Shown in pieces: positions 6,914-12,787 of a DNA stretch of 16,198 nucleotides. Made by a program: the position numbers and the translations under genes. Positions within the stretch are counted from its first letter, which is position 1, and the number at the start of each line of letters is the position of its first letter. Origin of the DNA: an uncultured Collinsella sp. (GTDB lineage Bacteria; Actinomycetota; Coriobacteriia; Coriobacteriales; Coriobacteriaceae); contig URRT01000025.1 in assembly GCA_900550355.1 (NCBI GenBank), positions 1-16,198 on the forward strand, given 5' to 3'. The notes under the pieces are model-generated. The model saw only the letters and a program-made list of their open reading frames with translations. It did no database searches and had not been told where the DNA came from.

Positions 6914-7646
6914 TTCTGTTTCCCGCAATCGATTTGATCGGCGGCAAGGTCGTGCGCTTGGAGCGCGGCGACCCCAGCCACTGCAAGGTATACTCCGACG
7001 ACCCCGTGGCTGTTGCCCGCTCCTTTGCCGAGCAGGGCGCGAGCTGGGTGCACGTCGTCGACCTGTCCGCTGTCTTTGGCGAGGACGAGGACGCGTGCGC
7101 TGCCAACTCGGCGGCGATCGAGGCCATCTGCGATGTCGACGGTCTGTCCGTGGACGTGGGCGGCGGCGTTCGCTCGCTTGCACGCATCGATGAGCTGGCC
7201 GGCTATGGTGCTCGTCGCATCGCACTAGGCACGGTGCTCGTGACCGAGCCGGGATTTGCCGAGGTGGCGGCTTTGGCGAGCTGCTGGTGGCAGATATCGC
7301 CGCGCGTGATGGTCAGGTCAAGGTGAACGGCTGGCGTGACAGCGCGGGCGTGGCACTCGACGACGCCGTGGCGCAGCTCACCGAGCTGGGTTTTAAGCAT
7401 CTGGTGTATACCGACATCGCGCGCGACGGCATGCAGACGGGCATCGACGTGGCAGCATATCGCCATGTGGCGCAGGTCGCGGTCTTTCCTGTCGTGGCTT
7501 CGGGCGGTATCTCGACGCTCGACGACATCCGCGCGCTGGCCGCGGTGGGTGAGGGCACGATTGAAGGTGCCATTACCGGTCGCGCGCTCTACGAGGGCAA
7601 CTTTACGCTGGCCCAGGCGCTGGCCGCCGCCCGAGGGGAGGAGTAG
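6910..7646 (+). pseudogene. hisA: hisA (ProFAR isomerase) interrupted by a one-base frameshift near 7270
   Basis: HisA isomerises ProFAR to PRFAR. The N-terminal part reads MILFPAIDLIGGKVVRLERG, with catalytic Asp8 in AIDL, and continues through VDVGGGVRSL and RRIALGTVLVTEP to FAEVAA in frame from 6910. It then drifts into unrelated residues and stops at 7326. The family sequence resumes one frame back at 7272: FGELLVADIAARDG, with the second catalytic Asp (codon at 7293), then NGWRDSAG, VYTDIARDGM, ASGGIST and GRALYEG, ending at TAG 7644-7646. The total span is one base short of 246 codons, so a single deletion around 7269-7272 explains the break; the repaired length of 245 is normal for HisA. 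I see no slippery heptamer that would allow programmed shifting. A sequencing error, a true mutation, or two separate half-barrel proteins are all possible; the second frame has only a GTG at 7287 without a good ribosome binding site. Confidence 0.88.
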
Positions 7647-7649
7647 CCC

Positions 7650-8432
7650 ATGCTTACCAAACGCGTGATTCCCTGTCTGGATGTTAAGGACGGCCGTGTG
7701 GTCAAGGGCGTCAACTTTGTGAGCCTGCGCGATGCGGGCGATCCGGTGGAGCTGGCGCGTGCCTACGACTGCGAGGGTGCGGACGAGGTCGTCTTTTTGG
7801 ACATTACCGCCACGAGCGACAACCGCGCGACGACTATCGAGATGGCGGCGCATGCGGCCGAGGAGCTCGCTATTCCCTATACCGTGGGCGGCGGCTTTCG
7901 CGACTTGGCGGGCATGCGCACCATGGTTGCCGCCGGTGCCGACAAAGTGTCGCTTAACTCTGCCGCCGTGCGCGACCCATCGTTGATCAGCCAAGCCGCC
8001 GCGGCCTTTGGCAGCCAGGCCGTGGTCGTGGCGATTGATGCCAAACGCGTCGGTTTGCCCGGCGCATCCGGTGCCGACAAGTGGGAGGTCTTCACGGCGG
8101 GCGGTCGCAACGCCACAGGTATCGATGCGGTGGCGTGGGCCGAGGAGGCGGCTCGTCGCGGCGCCGGCGAGATCCTGCTCACCAGTATGGACCGTGACGG
8201 CACCAAGGCTGGCTTCGACCTGGCACTCACCCGTGCCGTGGCGCGCGCGGTGCCGATTCCCGTCATCGCGAGCGGCGGCGTGGGTACGCTCGAGCATTTT
8301 GCCGAGGGCGTGATCGAGGGCGAGGCCGACGCCGTGCTGGCAGCCAGCGTCTTTCACTTTGGGACGTTCAGCATTCGCCAGGTGAAGGAGTATATGGCCT
8401 CTCAAGGCATCCCTGTGAGGTTGGACTTCTAG
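7650..8432 (+). CDS. hisF: Imidazole glycerol phosphate synthase, cyclase subunit
   Basis: TIM-barrel lyase/cyclase that uses ammonia from HisH and PRFAR to make imidazole glycerol phosphate and AICAR. It has 260 residues, a normal length. The catalytic acids are Asp11 in RVIPCLDVKDGRVVKG and Asp130 in VVVAIDAKR. The phosphate-binding blocks are VGGGFRD (79-85) and ASGGVGTLE, and TSMDRDGTKAG (178-188) is characteristic. The ATG at 7650 is preceded by GGGGAGGAG, which overlaps the hisA stop region. Three bases separate it from hisA, so its translation may normally be coupled to that gene; the hisA frameshift does not affect the hisF frame itself. Confidence 0.97.
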   Translation: MLTKRVIPCLDVKDGRVVKGVNFVSLRDAGDPVELARAYDCEGADEVVFLDITATSDNRATTIEMAAHAAEELAIPYTVGGGFRDLAGMRTMVAAGADKVSLNSAAVRDPSLISQAAAAFGSQAVVVAIDAKRVGLPGASGADKWEVFTAGGRNATGIDAVAWAEEAARRGAGEILLTSMDRDGTKAGFDLALTRAVARAVPIPVIASGGVGTLEHFAEGVIEGEADAVLAASVFHFGTFSIRQVKEYMASQGIPVRLDF

Positions 8433-8450
8433 TGCTGCGGGCTGCGCTGC

Positions 8451-8550
8451 GGCTTGCCCAGGCACCGCATCTTGCCGCTCAAACCGTCGCTCGCGTACCA
8501 AAGTACGCGTCGCTCCTCTTTCACGGCAACCTGCGGCACCTGGACAACCC
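8451..8550. repeat. Long imperfect inverted repeat between hisF and hisI
   Basis: The 153-base spacer between hisF and hisI holds a compound structure. At the centre GCGTAC (8493-8498) and GTACGC (8503-8508) pair around CAAA. Two exact direct copies of CGTCGCTC (8485-8492, 8508-8515) flank it. The outer arms pair discontinuously: TTGCCG (8472-8477) with CGGCAA (8524-8529), CCGCA with TGCGG, and CCAGG with CCTGG; by hand about 17 of the 24 outermost positions match. The rest of the spacer holds only the hisI translation signal (GGGGAA). It may be a MITE or REP-like insertion, or an RNA structure that tunes hisI and hisE. Confidence 0.7.
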
Positions 8551-8585
8551 TCGCCGACCTGCGAAGTTTAAATTGGGGAATTGAA

Positions 8586-8915
8586 ATGAAAGAAATTACT
8601 ACTCCAGCGGATCTTAAATACGACGCCAGCGGGCTGATTCCTTGTGTGGTTCAGCAGTATGACACCGGCGAGGTGCTTATGGTTGCTTGGATGAACGAGG
8701 AATCAGTGGGGCTGACGCTTAAGACCGGGACTACGTGGTTTTGGAGCCGCAGCCGTCAGGAGCTCTGGAACAAGGGTGCGACGAGCGGCAACATGCAAGA
8801 GGTCAAGGAACTCTGGGCTGACTGCGATAGCGATACGCTGCTGGTCAAGGTTGACTCTCCGGGCCCGGCTTGCCACACCGGCAACCGTACCTGCTTCTTT
8901 AAGAAACTCGCCTAA
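8586..8915 (+). CDS. hisI: Phosphoribosyl-AMP cyclohydrolase
   Basis: Zinc enzyme that opens the adenine ring of phosphoribosyl-AMP to give ProFAR, the third step. It has 109 residues and is the stand-alone form, not fused to hisE as in enterobacteria. Metal motifs are visible: three aspartates in ADCDSDTLLVKV (Asp79, Asp81, Asp83) for magnesium, and Cys80, Cys96 and Cys103 (ACHTGNRTCFF) for zinc. FWSRSRQELWNKGATSGN (52-69) is the family signature. The ATG at 8586 is preceded by GGGGAATTGAA. An in-frame TTG extension to 8454 lies inside the inverted repeat and is rejected. The first codons are more AT-rich than the neighbours (AAAGAAATTACTACT). Confidence 0.96.
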   Translation: MKEITTPADLKYDASGLIPCVVQQYDTGEVLMVAWMNEESVGLTLKTGTTWFWSRSRQELWNKGATSGNMQEVKELWADCDSDTLLVKVDSPGPACHTGNRTCFFKKLA

Positions 8916-8961
8916 GGCGGGCGTCCTGTTGGGCGCTCGGTAAAACGGAAAGGATTGAACT

Positions 8962-9279
8962 ATGGGTGTGCGCACCGCAAATGTTCAGGATGGAAATATC
9001 GGCGAGACGCTGACGGGTCTGGCCGAGGTGATTCACGGTCGTCGCGATGCGTCGCCACAGGAGAGCTACACCGCTCGTCTGTTGACCGACGTGGAGGATG
9101 AGCTGCTCAAGAAGCTTGCCGAGGAGGCGAGCGAGGTCATCATGGCCTGCAAGGATAACGATCACGACCACATCCGCTACGAGGCCGGCGACCTGGTCTA
9201 CCACCTGCTCGTGACGCTTGAACGCTATGGCATCACCCTCGACGAGCTGGCCGGCGAACTCAACGCCCGCCGCCACTAG
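8962..9279 (+). CDS. hisE: Phosphoribosyl-ATP pyrophosphohydrolase
   Basis: Removes pyrophosphate from phosphoribosyl-ATP, the second step of the pathway. It has 105 residues with the all-alpha NTP pyrophosphatase (MazG-like) metal motif: LAEEASEVIMA (53-63) supplies Glu54/Glu55/Glu58 and YEAGDLVYHLL (73-83) supplies Glu74 and Asp77. AAAGGA upstream supports the ATG at 8962. It is 46 bases after hisI and is the last gene of the plus-strand operon, followed by a convergent gene. A second, unrelated member of the fold, mazG, lies at 11738-12598; the short length and operon position make HisE the clear choice here. Confidence 0.96.
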   Translation: MGVRTANVQDGNIGETLTGLAEVIHGRRDASPQESYTARLLTDVEDELLKKLAEEASEVIMACKDNDHDHIRYEAGDLVYHLLVTLERYGITLDELAGELNARRH

Positions 9280-9296
9280 TCATTGGGGACGTTCTT

Positions 9297-9312
9297 AAAC
9301 GACTAGTCGTTT
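9297..9312. repeat. Perfect 16-bp palindrome downstream of hisE
   Basis: AAACGACTAGTCGTTT is self-complementary. It starts 18 bases after the hisE stop and is flanked by similar direct blocks, TTGGGGACGTTCTT (9283-9296) and TTTGGGACAGTCTTT (about 9310-9324). It could be a protein-binding site or part of a repeat element. Confidence 0.7.
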
Positions 9313-9345
9313 GGGACAGTCTTTGTTGGTGTAACGGGGTCATGG

Positions 9346-9414
9346 AAGTTGCGGTGAAATAGGGACTGTTTAAGTGCTTCATCAGGCAAAACAATCCCTA
9401 TTTCACCGCAACTT
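9346..9414. repeat. Large hairpin between convergent hisE and the histidinol phosphatase gene
   Basis: Positions 9346-9365 are the exact reverse complement of 9395-9414 (20 base pairs). After one mismatch the stem continues as TGTTT (9367-9371) with AAACA (9389-9393). Lying between convergent genes it may act as a bidirectional terminator, although neither side has a proper T-tract. Its outer sequence TTGCGGTGAAATAG recurs at 16075-16088, which points to a dispersed repeat family. Confidence 0.85.
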
Positions 9415-9426
9415 ATGAAGGGATGG

Positions 9427-10338
9427 CTAGGCGAGGGGTGTGGGTTCCCATTCGCCGGTGGGGTGGGGGATGTCGAAGGTTCGATAACCGCAGTCGTAGG
9501 CGTGGGCCTGGGCCTCGCGAATGTTCCAGCAGATGTCGCAGGCGCGGTGTGCGTCCGAGCCAAAAGTAATCGGCACCTCGGCGTGGGCGAAGCGACGCAA
9601 AAGGCCGGTCGCGGGGTAATAATCGTCGAGCCCCTTGCGCGGTGCGGCTGTCGAGACCTCAACGCGGCGACCCGTATCGTGGGCGCATTCGGCCATCTGC
9701 TCCCAAAACGGCGTCGGGTCAAAATCGGGCGCAAAGCCCTCCTTCGAAAAGCGCATGACCAGGTCGGGGTGGGCCATCACGTCAAAGTTAAGCGGGCTTT
9801 CGCAAGCACGGCACCAGTCGTCGACGTAGCGCTCCCACACGCCGCGTACACCCAGGTTTTCCCAAACGTGCAGGTTGGTGTCGTCGTCGATCCAACCGCA
9901 GCGCGAATCGGGCGTATCGGGGCGAGTGACGTTTTCCGTTCCCGCCGTACCCGCGGCCCCGGCCGCAATATCGCCGGGGTTGCCAATCCAATGCACGCTG
10001 CCCAGACGTACGACGGCGCCCTGGGACCAGCGCTCAACCAAAGGCTCGCAGCCCTCGTACCAATCGCATTCAAAGCCATAGATAAAGCTGAGCTCCGGCG
10101 CAATCTGCGCGGCAAGCTTGCGAGCATCCTCAAAAGCCAGACGATGTGCCGGCAGGTCGCCCTCGGTAACCTGCACTTCGCAGTTGGCGTCCATGCTGGC
10201 GGGCAGGGTGAGATGGTCAGTCGAGACCATGACGCGGCAGCCGGCCGCAGCGGCGGCGCGAACGTTGTCCTCAAACGAGGCATGGCCGTCCGAAAACGAA
10301 GTATGGGTGTGGCAATCGACCAGCGGGCATGCGGGCAT
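9427..10338 (-). CDS. hisK: Histidinol-phosphate phosphatase, PHP family
   Basis: This 303-residue PHP-domain phosphoesterase is of the HisJ/HisK type, which hydrolyses histidinol phosphate to histidinol. All elements of the trinuclear metal site are visible: HTH (10-12), Asp17, DH (41-42), Glu90 in GFECD, His116 in GSVHWI, His190 in AHPDL, Glu227 in VEVST and SDAH (261-264). The reverse-strand ATG at 10338 is preceded by AAAGGAG. It is convergent with the his operon, which lacks any other histidinol phosphatase (HisB is monofunctional). Context therefore raises the assignment from generic PHP phosphoesterase to histidinol phosphatase. Residues about 120-150 form a Gly/Ala/Thr-rich stretch that looks like an insert. 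A different phosphate-ester substrate cannot be excluded from the sequence alone. Confidence 0.87.
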   Translation of the reverse strand: MPACPLVDCHTHTSFSDGHASFEDNVRAAAAAGCRVMVSTDHLTLPASMDANCEVQVTEGDLPAHRLAFEDARKLAAQIAPELSFIYGFECDWYEGCEPLVERWSQGAVVRLGSVHWIGNPGDIAAGAAGTAGTENVTRPDTPDSRCGWIDDDTNLHVWENLGVRGVWERYVDDWCRACESPLNFDVMAHPDLVMRFSKEGFAPDFDPTPFWEQMAECAHDTGRRVEVSTAAPRKGLDDYYPATGLLRRFAHAEVPITFGSDAHRACDICWNIREAQAHAYDCGYRTFDIPHPTGEWEPTPLA

Positions 10339-10646
10339 GGCGGCTCCTTTGCGTCAAGCGAATCCGCTCCATTGTAACGGCGCGACCCCCGATGCGGCGA
10401 GCGTACCGGGGGCCGAAATCGACTGGAAAGGTGGGTCGCGTGCGGGGGTCGCCACGCAGCATCGGCCCCGCTCCAAAACATGTACGTCAGCCTCCAAAAC
10501 CGACAATAAATGACATGTTTGGAGGCTGACGTACATGTTTGGATAGGAGCGAGGGCGACGACGGACGAAAGTCACACCTGTGCCACGTTCGATGTGCTAG
10601 CGTTTGGGTGAATAAAACGAGCCCGTGCGGAAAGGATCCGGACCGT
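10339..10646. other. Divergent intergenic region
   Basis: These 308 bases separate the starts of the divergent histidinol phosphatase and LarC2-like genes, so both promoters should lie here. The main structure is the inverted repeat at 10476-10540. A TGTGCTAGCGT string around 10594-10604 could hold a -10 element for the plus-strand gene, but I see no convincing -35. The Shine-Dalgarno AAAGGA lies at 10631-10636. Short frames in this stretch show no protein-like features. Confidence 0.5.
10476..10540. repeat. Inverted repeat with perfect 23-bp arms
   Basis: Positions 10476-10498 (AAACATGTACG...CTCCAAA) are the exact reverse complement of 10518-10540, with a 19-base AT-rich loop. Beyond the arms CC/GG also pair after one bulged A, and CGCTC/GAGCG after a further offset. 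The arms have no T-tract and lie between divergent start regions, so a terminator is unlikely. A transposon-derived repeat or an operator is more plausible. Confidence 0.85.
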
Positions 10647-11132
10647 ATGCAACGTGGAAGTACATCTCCGCTGTCCCGCGAGACCGATGCGCCCGAGACC
10701 ATCGTCAAGCTGGAGTGCGACATCGACGATGCGTCGCCCGAGGTGCTCGCCTACGCCGCTGACCGCCTGCGCGAGGCCGGCGCCCGCGAGGTGCATTGGC
10801 TGCCCCTCTATTGCAAGAAAGGCCGTCCCAGTTGGCAGCTGCAGGTAATCTGTGCTCACGAGGATATCGAGCGCCTGCAGACGATTATCTTTTTGGAAAC
10901 CACGACCAACGGCATTCGTCGCCAGGTCATGGAGCGCGTTTGCCTGCCACGCCGCTTTGAGCGCGTAACGACGCCATGGGGCGAGGTGTCCGTCAAGGTG
11001 GCCACCCTGCCCGACGGCAGCGAGCGTGCAGCGCCCGAGTACGAGGACTGCGCCCGTCTCGCCCGCGAGCACAATGTGCCGCTCCAGCGCGTTATGCAGG
11101 CAGCACAAGCCGCGGCACTGCGATTTGAGTAA
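10647..11132 (+). CDS. Stand-alone LarC C-terminal (DUF111-like) domain protein
   Basis: This 161-residue protein matches the C-terminal half of LarC, the protein that inserts nickel into the pincer cofactor of lactate racemase. Recognisable pieces are ECDIDDASPEVLAYAADRL (23-41), EAGAREVHWLPLYCKKGRPS (43-62), FLETTTNGIRR (82-92), TPWGEVSVKV (109-118) and APEYEDCARLA (129-139). The N-terminal LarC domain is absent here and I see no larA, larB or larE nearby. In some lactobacilli LarC is made by frameshifting between two ORFs; here nothing upstream looks like LarC1. The ATG at 10647 has AAAGGA ten bases upstream; a longer frame to 10539 runs into the inverted repeat and is rejected. The activity of an isolated domain is unknown. 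It may be cotranscribed with the phosphodiesterase 54 bases downstream. Confidence 0.8.
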   Translation: MQRGSTSPLSRETDAPETIVKLECDIDDASPEVLAYAADRLREAGAREVHWLPLYCKKGRPSWQLQVICAHEDIERLQTIIFLETTTNGIRRQVMERVCLPRRFERVTTPWGEVSVKVATLPDGSERAAPEYEDCARLAREHNVPLQRVMQAAQAAALRFE

Positions 11133-11186
11133 CACGGTCGGCGACGCGCCACACCCGCCCCATCAACCTCACCGAAAGGATCCCCC

Positions 11187-11735
11187 ATGAAATACCTCAT
11201 CGCTTCTGACATCCACGGCTCGGCATACTGGGCCGAGCGCCTGGTCGCCGCCATCGAATCCCAGCAGCCCGACCGCATCGTCCTGCTGGGCGACCTGCTC
11301 TACCACGGTCCGCGCAACGACCTGCCGCGCGATTACGCCCCCAAGCGCGTAATCCCGCTGCTCAACGCCCTGGCCGACCGCATCATCGCGGTACGCGGCA
11401 ACTGCGATGCCGAGGTCGACCAGATGGTGCTCGACTTCCCCGTCATGGCCGACTACGCCACGCTGTTCGACGAGACCGGCCGTGAGCTGTTCCTGACGCA
11501 CGGCCATGTCTTTGGCGCCGGCATGCACAACAGCGTCGACCACGCGCCCGCGCTGCCCGAGGGCTCCGCGCTCGTCTACGGTCACACGCACGTCAAAGTC
11601 AACGAGGAGAGCGCCGCGCACCCGGGCCTGTGGCTCTTCAACCCCGGCAGCGTGAGCATCCCCAAGGACGGCACGCACAGCTACGGCATCTACGAGGGTG
11701 GAACGTTCCGTCATGTGATCCTGGAGGAGGACTAA
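11187..11735 (+). CDS. yfcE: YfcE/MJ0936-family metallophosphodiesterase
   Basis: Calcineurin-like phosphoesterase of 182 residues. Metal-binding motifs occur in the family order: DIHG (8-11), GDLLYHGPRN (35-44), GNCD (71-74), LTHGH (103-107) and GHTHVK (132-137). NPGSVSIPKDG (152-162) is characteristic of the YfcE/MJ0936 group, which hydrolyses phosphodiesters with Mn or Ni in vitro. The cellular substrate is not known. GAAAGGAT precedes the ATG. It is two bases from mazG, with a strong GGAGGAGG inside its last codons, so the two are translationally linked. Confidence 0.92.
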   Translation: MKYLIASDIHGSAYWAERLVAAIESQQPDRIVLLGDLLYHGPRNDLPRDYAPKRVIPLLNALADRIIAVRGNCDAEVDQMVLDFPVMADYATLFDETGRELFLTHGHVFGAGMHNSVDHAPALPEGSALVYGHTHVKVNEESAAHPGLWLFNPGSVSIPKDGTHSYGIYEGGTFRHVILEED

Positions 11736-11737
11736 CC

Positions 11738-12598
11738 ATGGCAGAGCACATGGCTCAGCAAAATGCCGAGGGCTCGCGCGATCTGTCCACGCTGGTCGAT
11801 GCGTCGGCCGAGCTGCAGCATCTGGTGCAGACCATCTGGCGTCTGCGTCAGCCCGATGGCTGCCCGTGGGATCGCGAACAGACACACCGCAGCATTGGCA
11901 AGAACATGATCGAGGAGGCCTACGAGGCGCTCGACTGCATCGAGGCGGACGACGCGGTTCACCTGCGCGAGGAGCTGGGTGACGTGCTCATGCAGGTCGT
12001 GCTGCATGCGCAGATTGCTGCTGACGCCGGCGAGTTTACACTGGCCGACGTGGCGCGTGATATCGATGCCAAGCTCATCCGCCGTCATCCGCACGTGTTC
12101 GGCGATGTGGATGCCGACAGCTCCAACGAGGTACTCAAGATTTGGGACGAGGTCAAGCTTGCCGAGAAGGCCGCCAAGGACAAAGCCGTGGCGGCGGGTG
12201 AGGCCGCGCCCGAGGGTCTGCTCGATGGTGTGCCCACGCATCTGCCGGCGCTGATGCAGGCGCAGAAGGTGTCGCGCAAGGCAGCTGCCGTGGGCTTTGA
12301 GTGGGAGACGGTCCAGGACGTGTGGGACGAGGTCGCCGAGGAGCGTGCCGAGTTTGAGGCCGAGGCCCCCGGAACGCCCGAGCGCGAAATGGAGTTTGGC
12401 GACCTGCTCTTTGCCCTGGTCAACGTTGCGCGCAAAGAGGGCATTGACGCCGAGAGTGCCCTTCGTGCCAGCACGGCAAAGTTCCGCCGTCGCTGGGCCG
12501 CGATGGAGCAGATGGCGGCCGATGCTCACGTGGATCTTGCCGAGCTTTCGACCCACGGCCTCAACGACCTGTGGGATGCCGCAAAGGCGGAGGAGTAA
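11738..12598 (+). CDS. mazG: Nucleoside triphosphate pyrophosphohydrolase MazG
   Basis: Hydrolyses nucleoside triphosphates to monophosphates and pyrophosphate, a house-cleaning role. It has 286 residues and two MazG units: the first with GCPWDREQTH (41-50), EEAYEALDCI (59-68) and EELGDVLMQVVLHAQ (78-92), the second after DGVPTHLPALMQAQKVSRKA with EERAEFEAE and EFGDLLFALVNVAR. RRHPHVFGDV (115-124) and the KIWDEVK block (134-140) are diagnostic of the full MazG family. The ATG at 11738 was chosen because GGAGGAGG lies just upstream and earlier in-frame starts are inside the preceding gene. The linker at about 141-160 is rich in Lys and Ala. The gene is followed by a terminator. Confidence 0.95.
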   Translation: MAEHMAQQNAEGSRDLSTLVDASAELQHLVQTIWRLRQPDGCPWDREQTHRSIGKNMIEEAYEALDCIEADDAVHLREELGDVLMQVVLHAQIAADAGEFTLADVARDIDAKLIRRHPHVFGDVDADSSNEVLKIWDEVKLAEKAAKDKAVAAGEAAPEGLLDGVPTHLPALMQAQKVSRKAAAVGFEWETVQDVWDEVAEERAEFEAEAPGTPEREMEFGDLLFALVNVARKEGIDAESALRASTAKFRRRWAAMEQMAADAHVDLAELSTHGLNDLWDAAKAEE

Positions 12599-12602
12599 GA
12601 CT

Positions 12603-12648
12603 GCGGGAACGACGGGCTGACACGCCTTATCGTTCCCGCTAAATTTTT
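12603..12648 (+). terminator. Intrinsic terminator after mazG
   Basis: GCGGGAACGA (12603-12612) pairs exactly with TCGTTCCCGC (12630-12639), followed by TAAATTTTT. It separates the LarC2-yfcE-mazG group from eno. Confidence 0.8.
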
Positions 12649-12669
12649 CGAAAATCAAGTGTATCCCTC

Positions 12670-12714
12670 GGCTAACTTAGGGCATAATGCAAAAAGTGCG
12701 ACATGGCTAACTTA
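12670..12714 (+). promoter_or_regulatory. Probable eno promoter region with a 10-bp direct repeat
   Basis: GGCTAACTTA occurs at 12670-12679 and again at 12705-12714, 35 bases apart. A -10-like CATAAT lies between them at 12683-12688. No good -35 is visible at the usual distance. The region starts after the mazG terminator and ends about 70 bases before the eno ATG, so a promoter is expected here. The direct repeat may be a regulator site or chance. Confidence 0.4.
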
Positions 12715-12721
12715 CGGAGGC

Positions 12722-12734
12722 GCACCGACGGTGC
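12722..12734 (+). promoter_or_regulatory. Short palindrome in the eno 5' leader
   Basis: GCACCG and CGGTGC flank a single A, giving a 13-base palindrome about 55 bases upstream of the eno start, next to the second copy of the direct repeat. With so short a loop an RNA hairpin would be poor, so a dimeric protein operator is more plausible if it is functional. Confidence 0.35.
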
Positions 12735-12787
12735 ACGGTCAGCCGGTCGCTTGCATCCACTACGTTTCCAAGTGAGAGGGAGACAAC

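Noticed and set aside
7264..7290. Programmed ribosomal frameshift in hisA
   Set aside because: Joining the halves needs a -1 shift, but the sequence GCGGCTTTGGC has no canonical slippery heptamer and no obvious stimulatory hairpin just after it. A one-base deletion is simpler.
8454..8585. N-terminal extension of HisI from a TTG start
   Set aside because: The extension is translated from the inverted-repeat spacer, with no resemblance to HisI and no ribosome binding site.
9346..9414. Simple bidirectional terminator between hisE and the phosphatase gene
   Set aside because: Neither side of the stem has a T-tract, and part of the sequence recurs at 16075, so a repeat element fits better, although it may still terminate transcription in part.
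9415..10377. Plus-strand 320-residue frame opposite the PHP phosphatase gene
   Set aside because: The minus strand carries every PHP metal-binding motif and a good ribosome binding site; the plus-strand frame has no family signature.
8451..10540. CRISPR-like array from the several palindromic repeats
   Set aside because: The repeats differ from one another, lie in separate spacers and are not regularly spaced.
10539..10646. Longer start for the LarC2-like protein
   Set aside because: The extra 36 codons overlap the arm of the inverted repeat and have no similarity to LarC; the ATG at 10647 has a good AAAGGA site.
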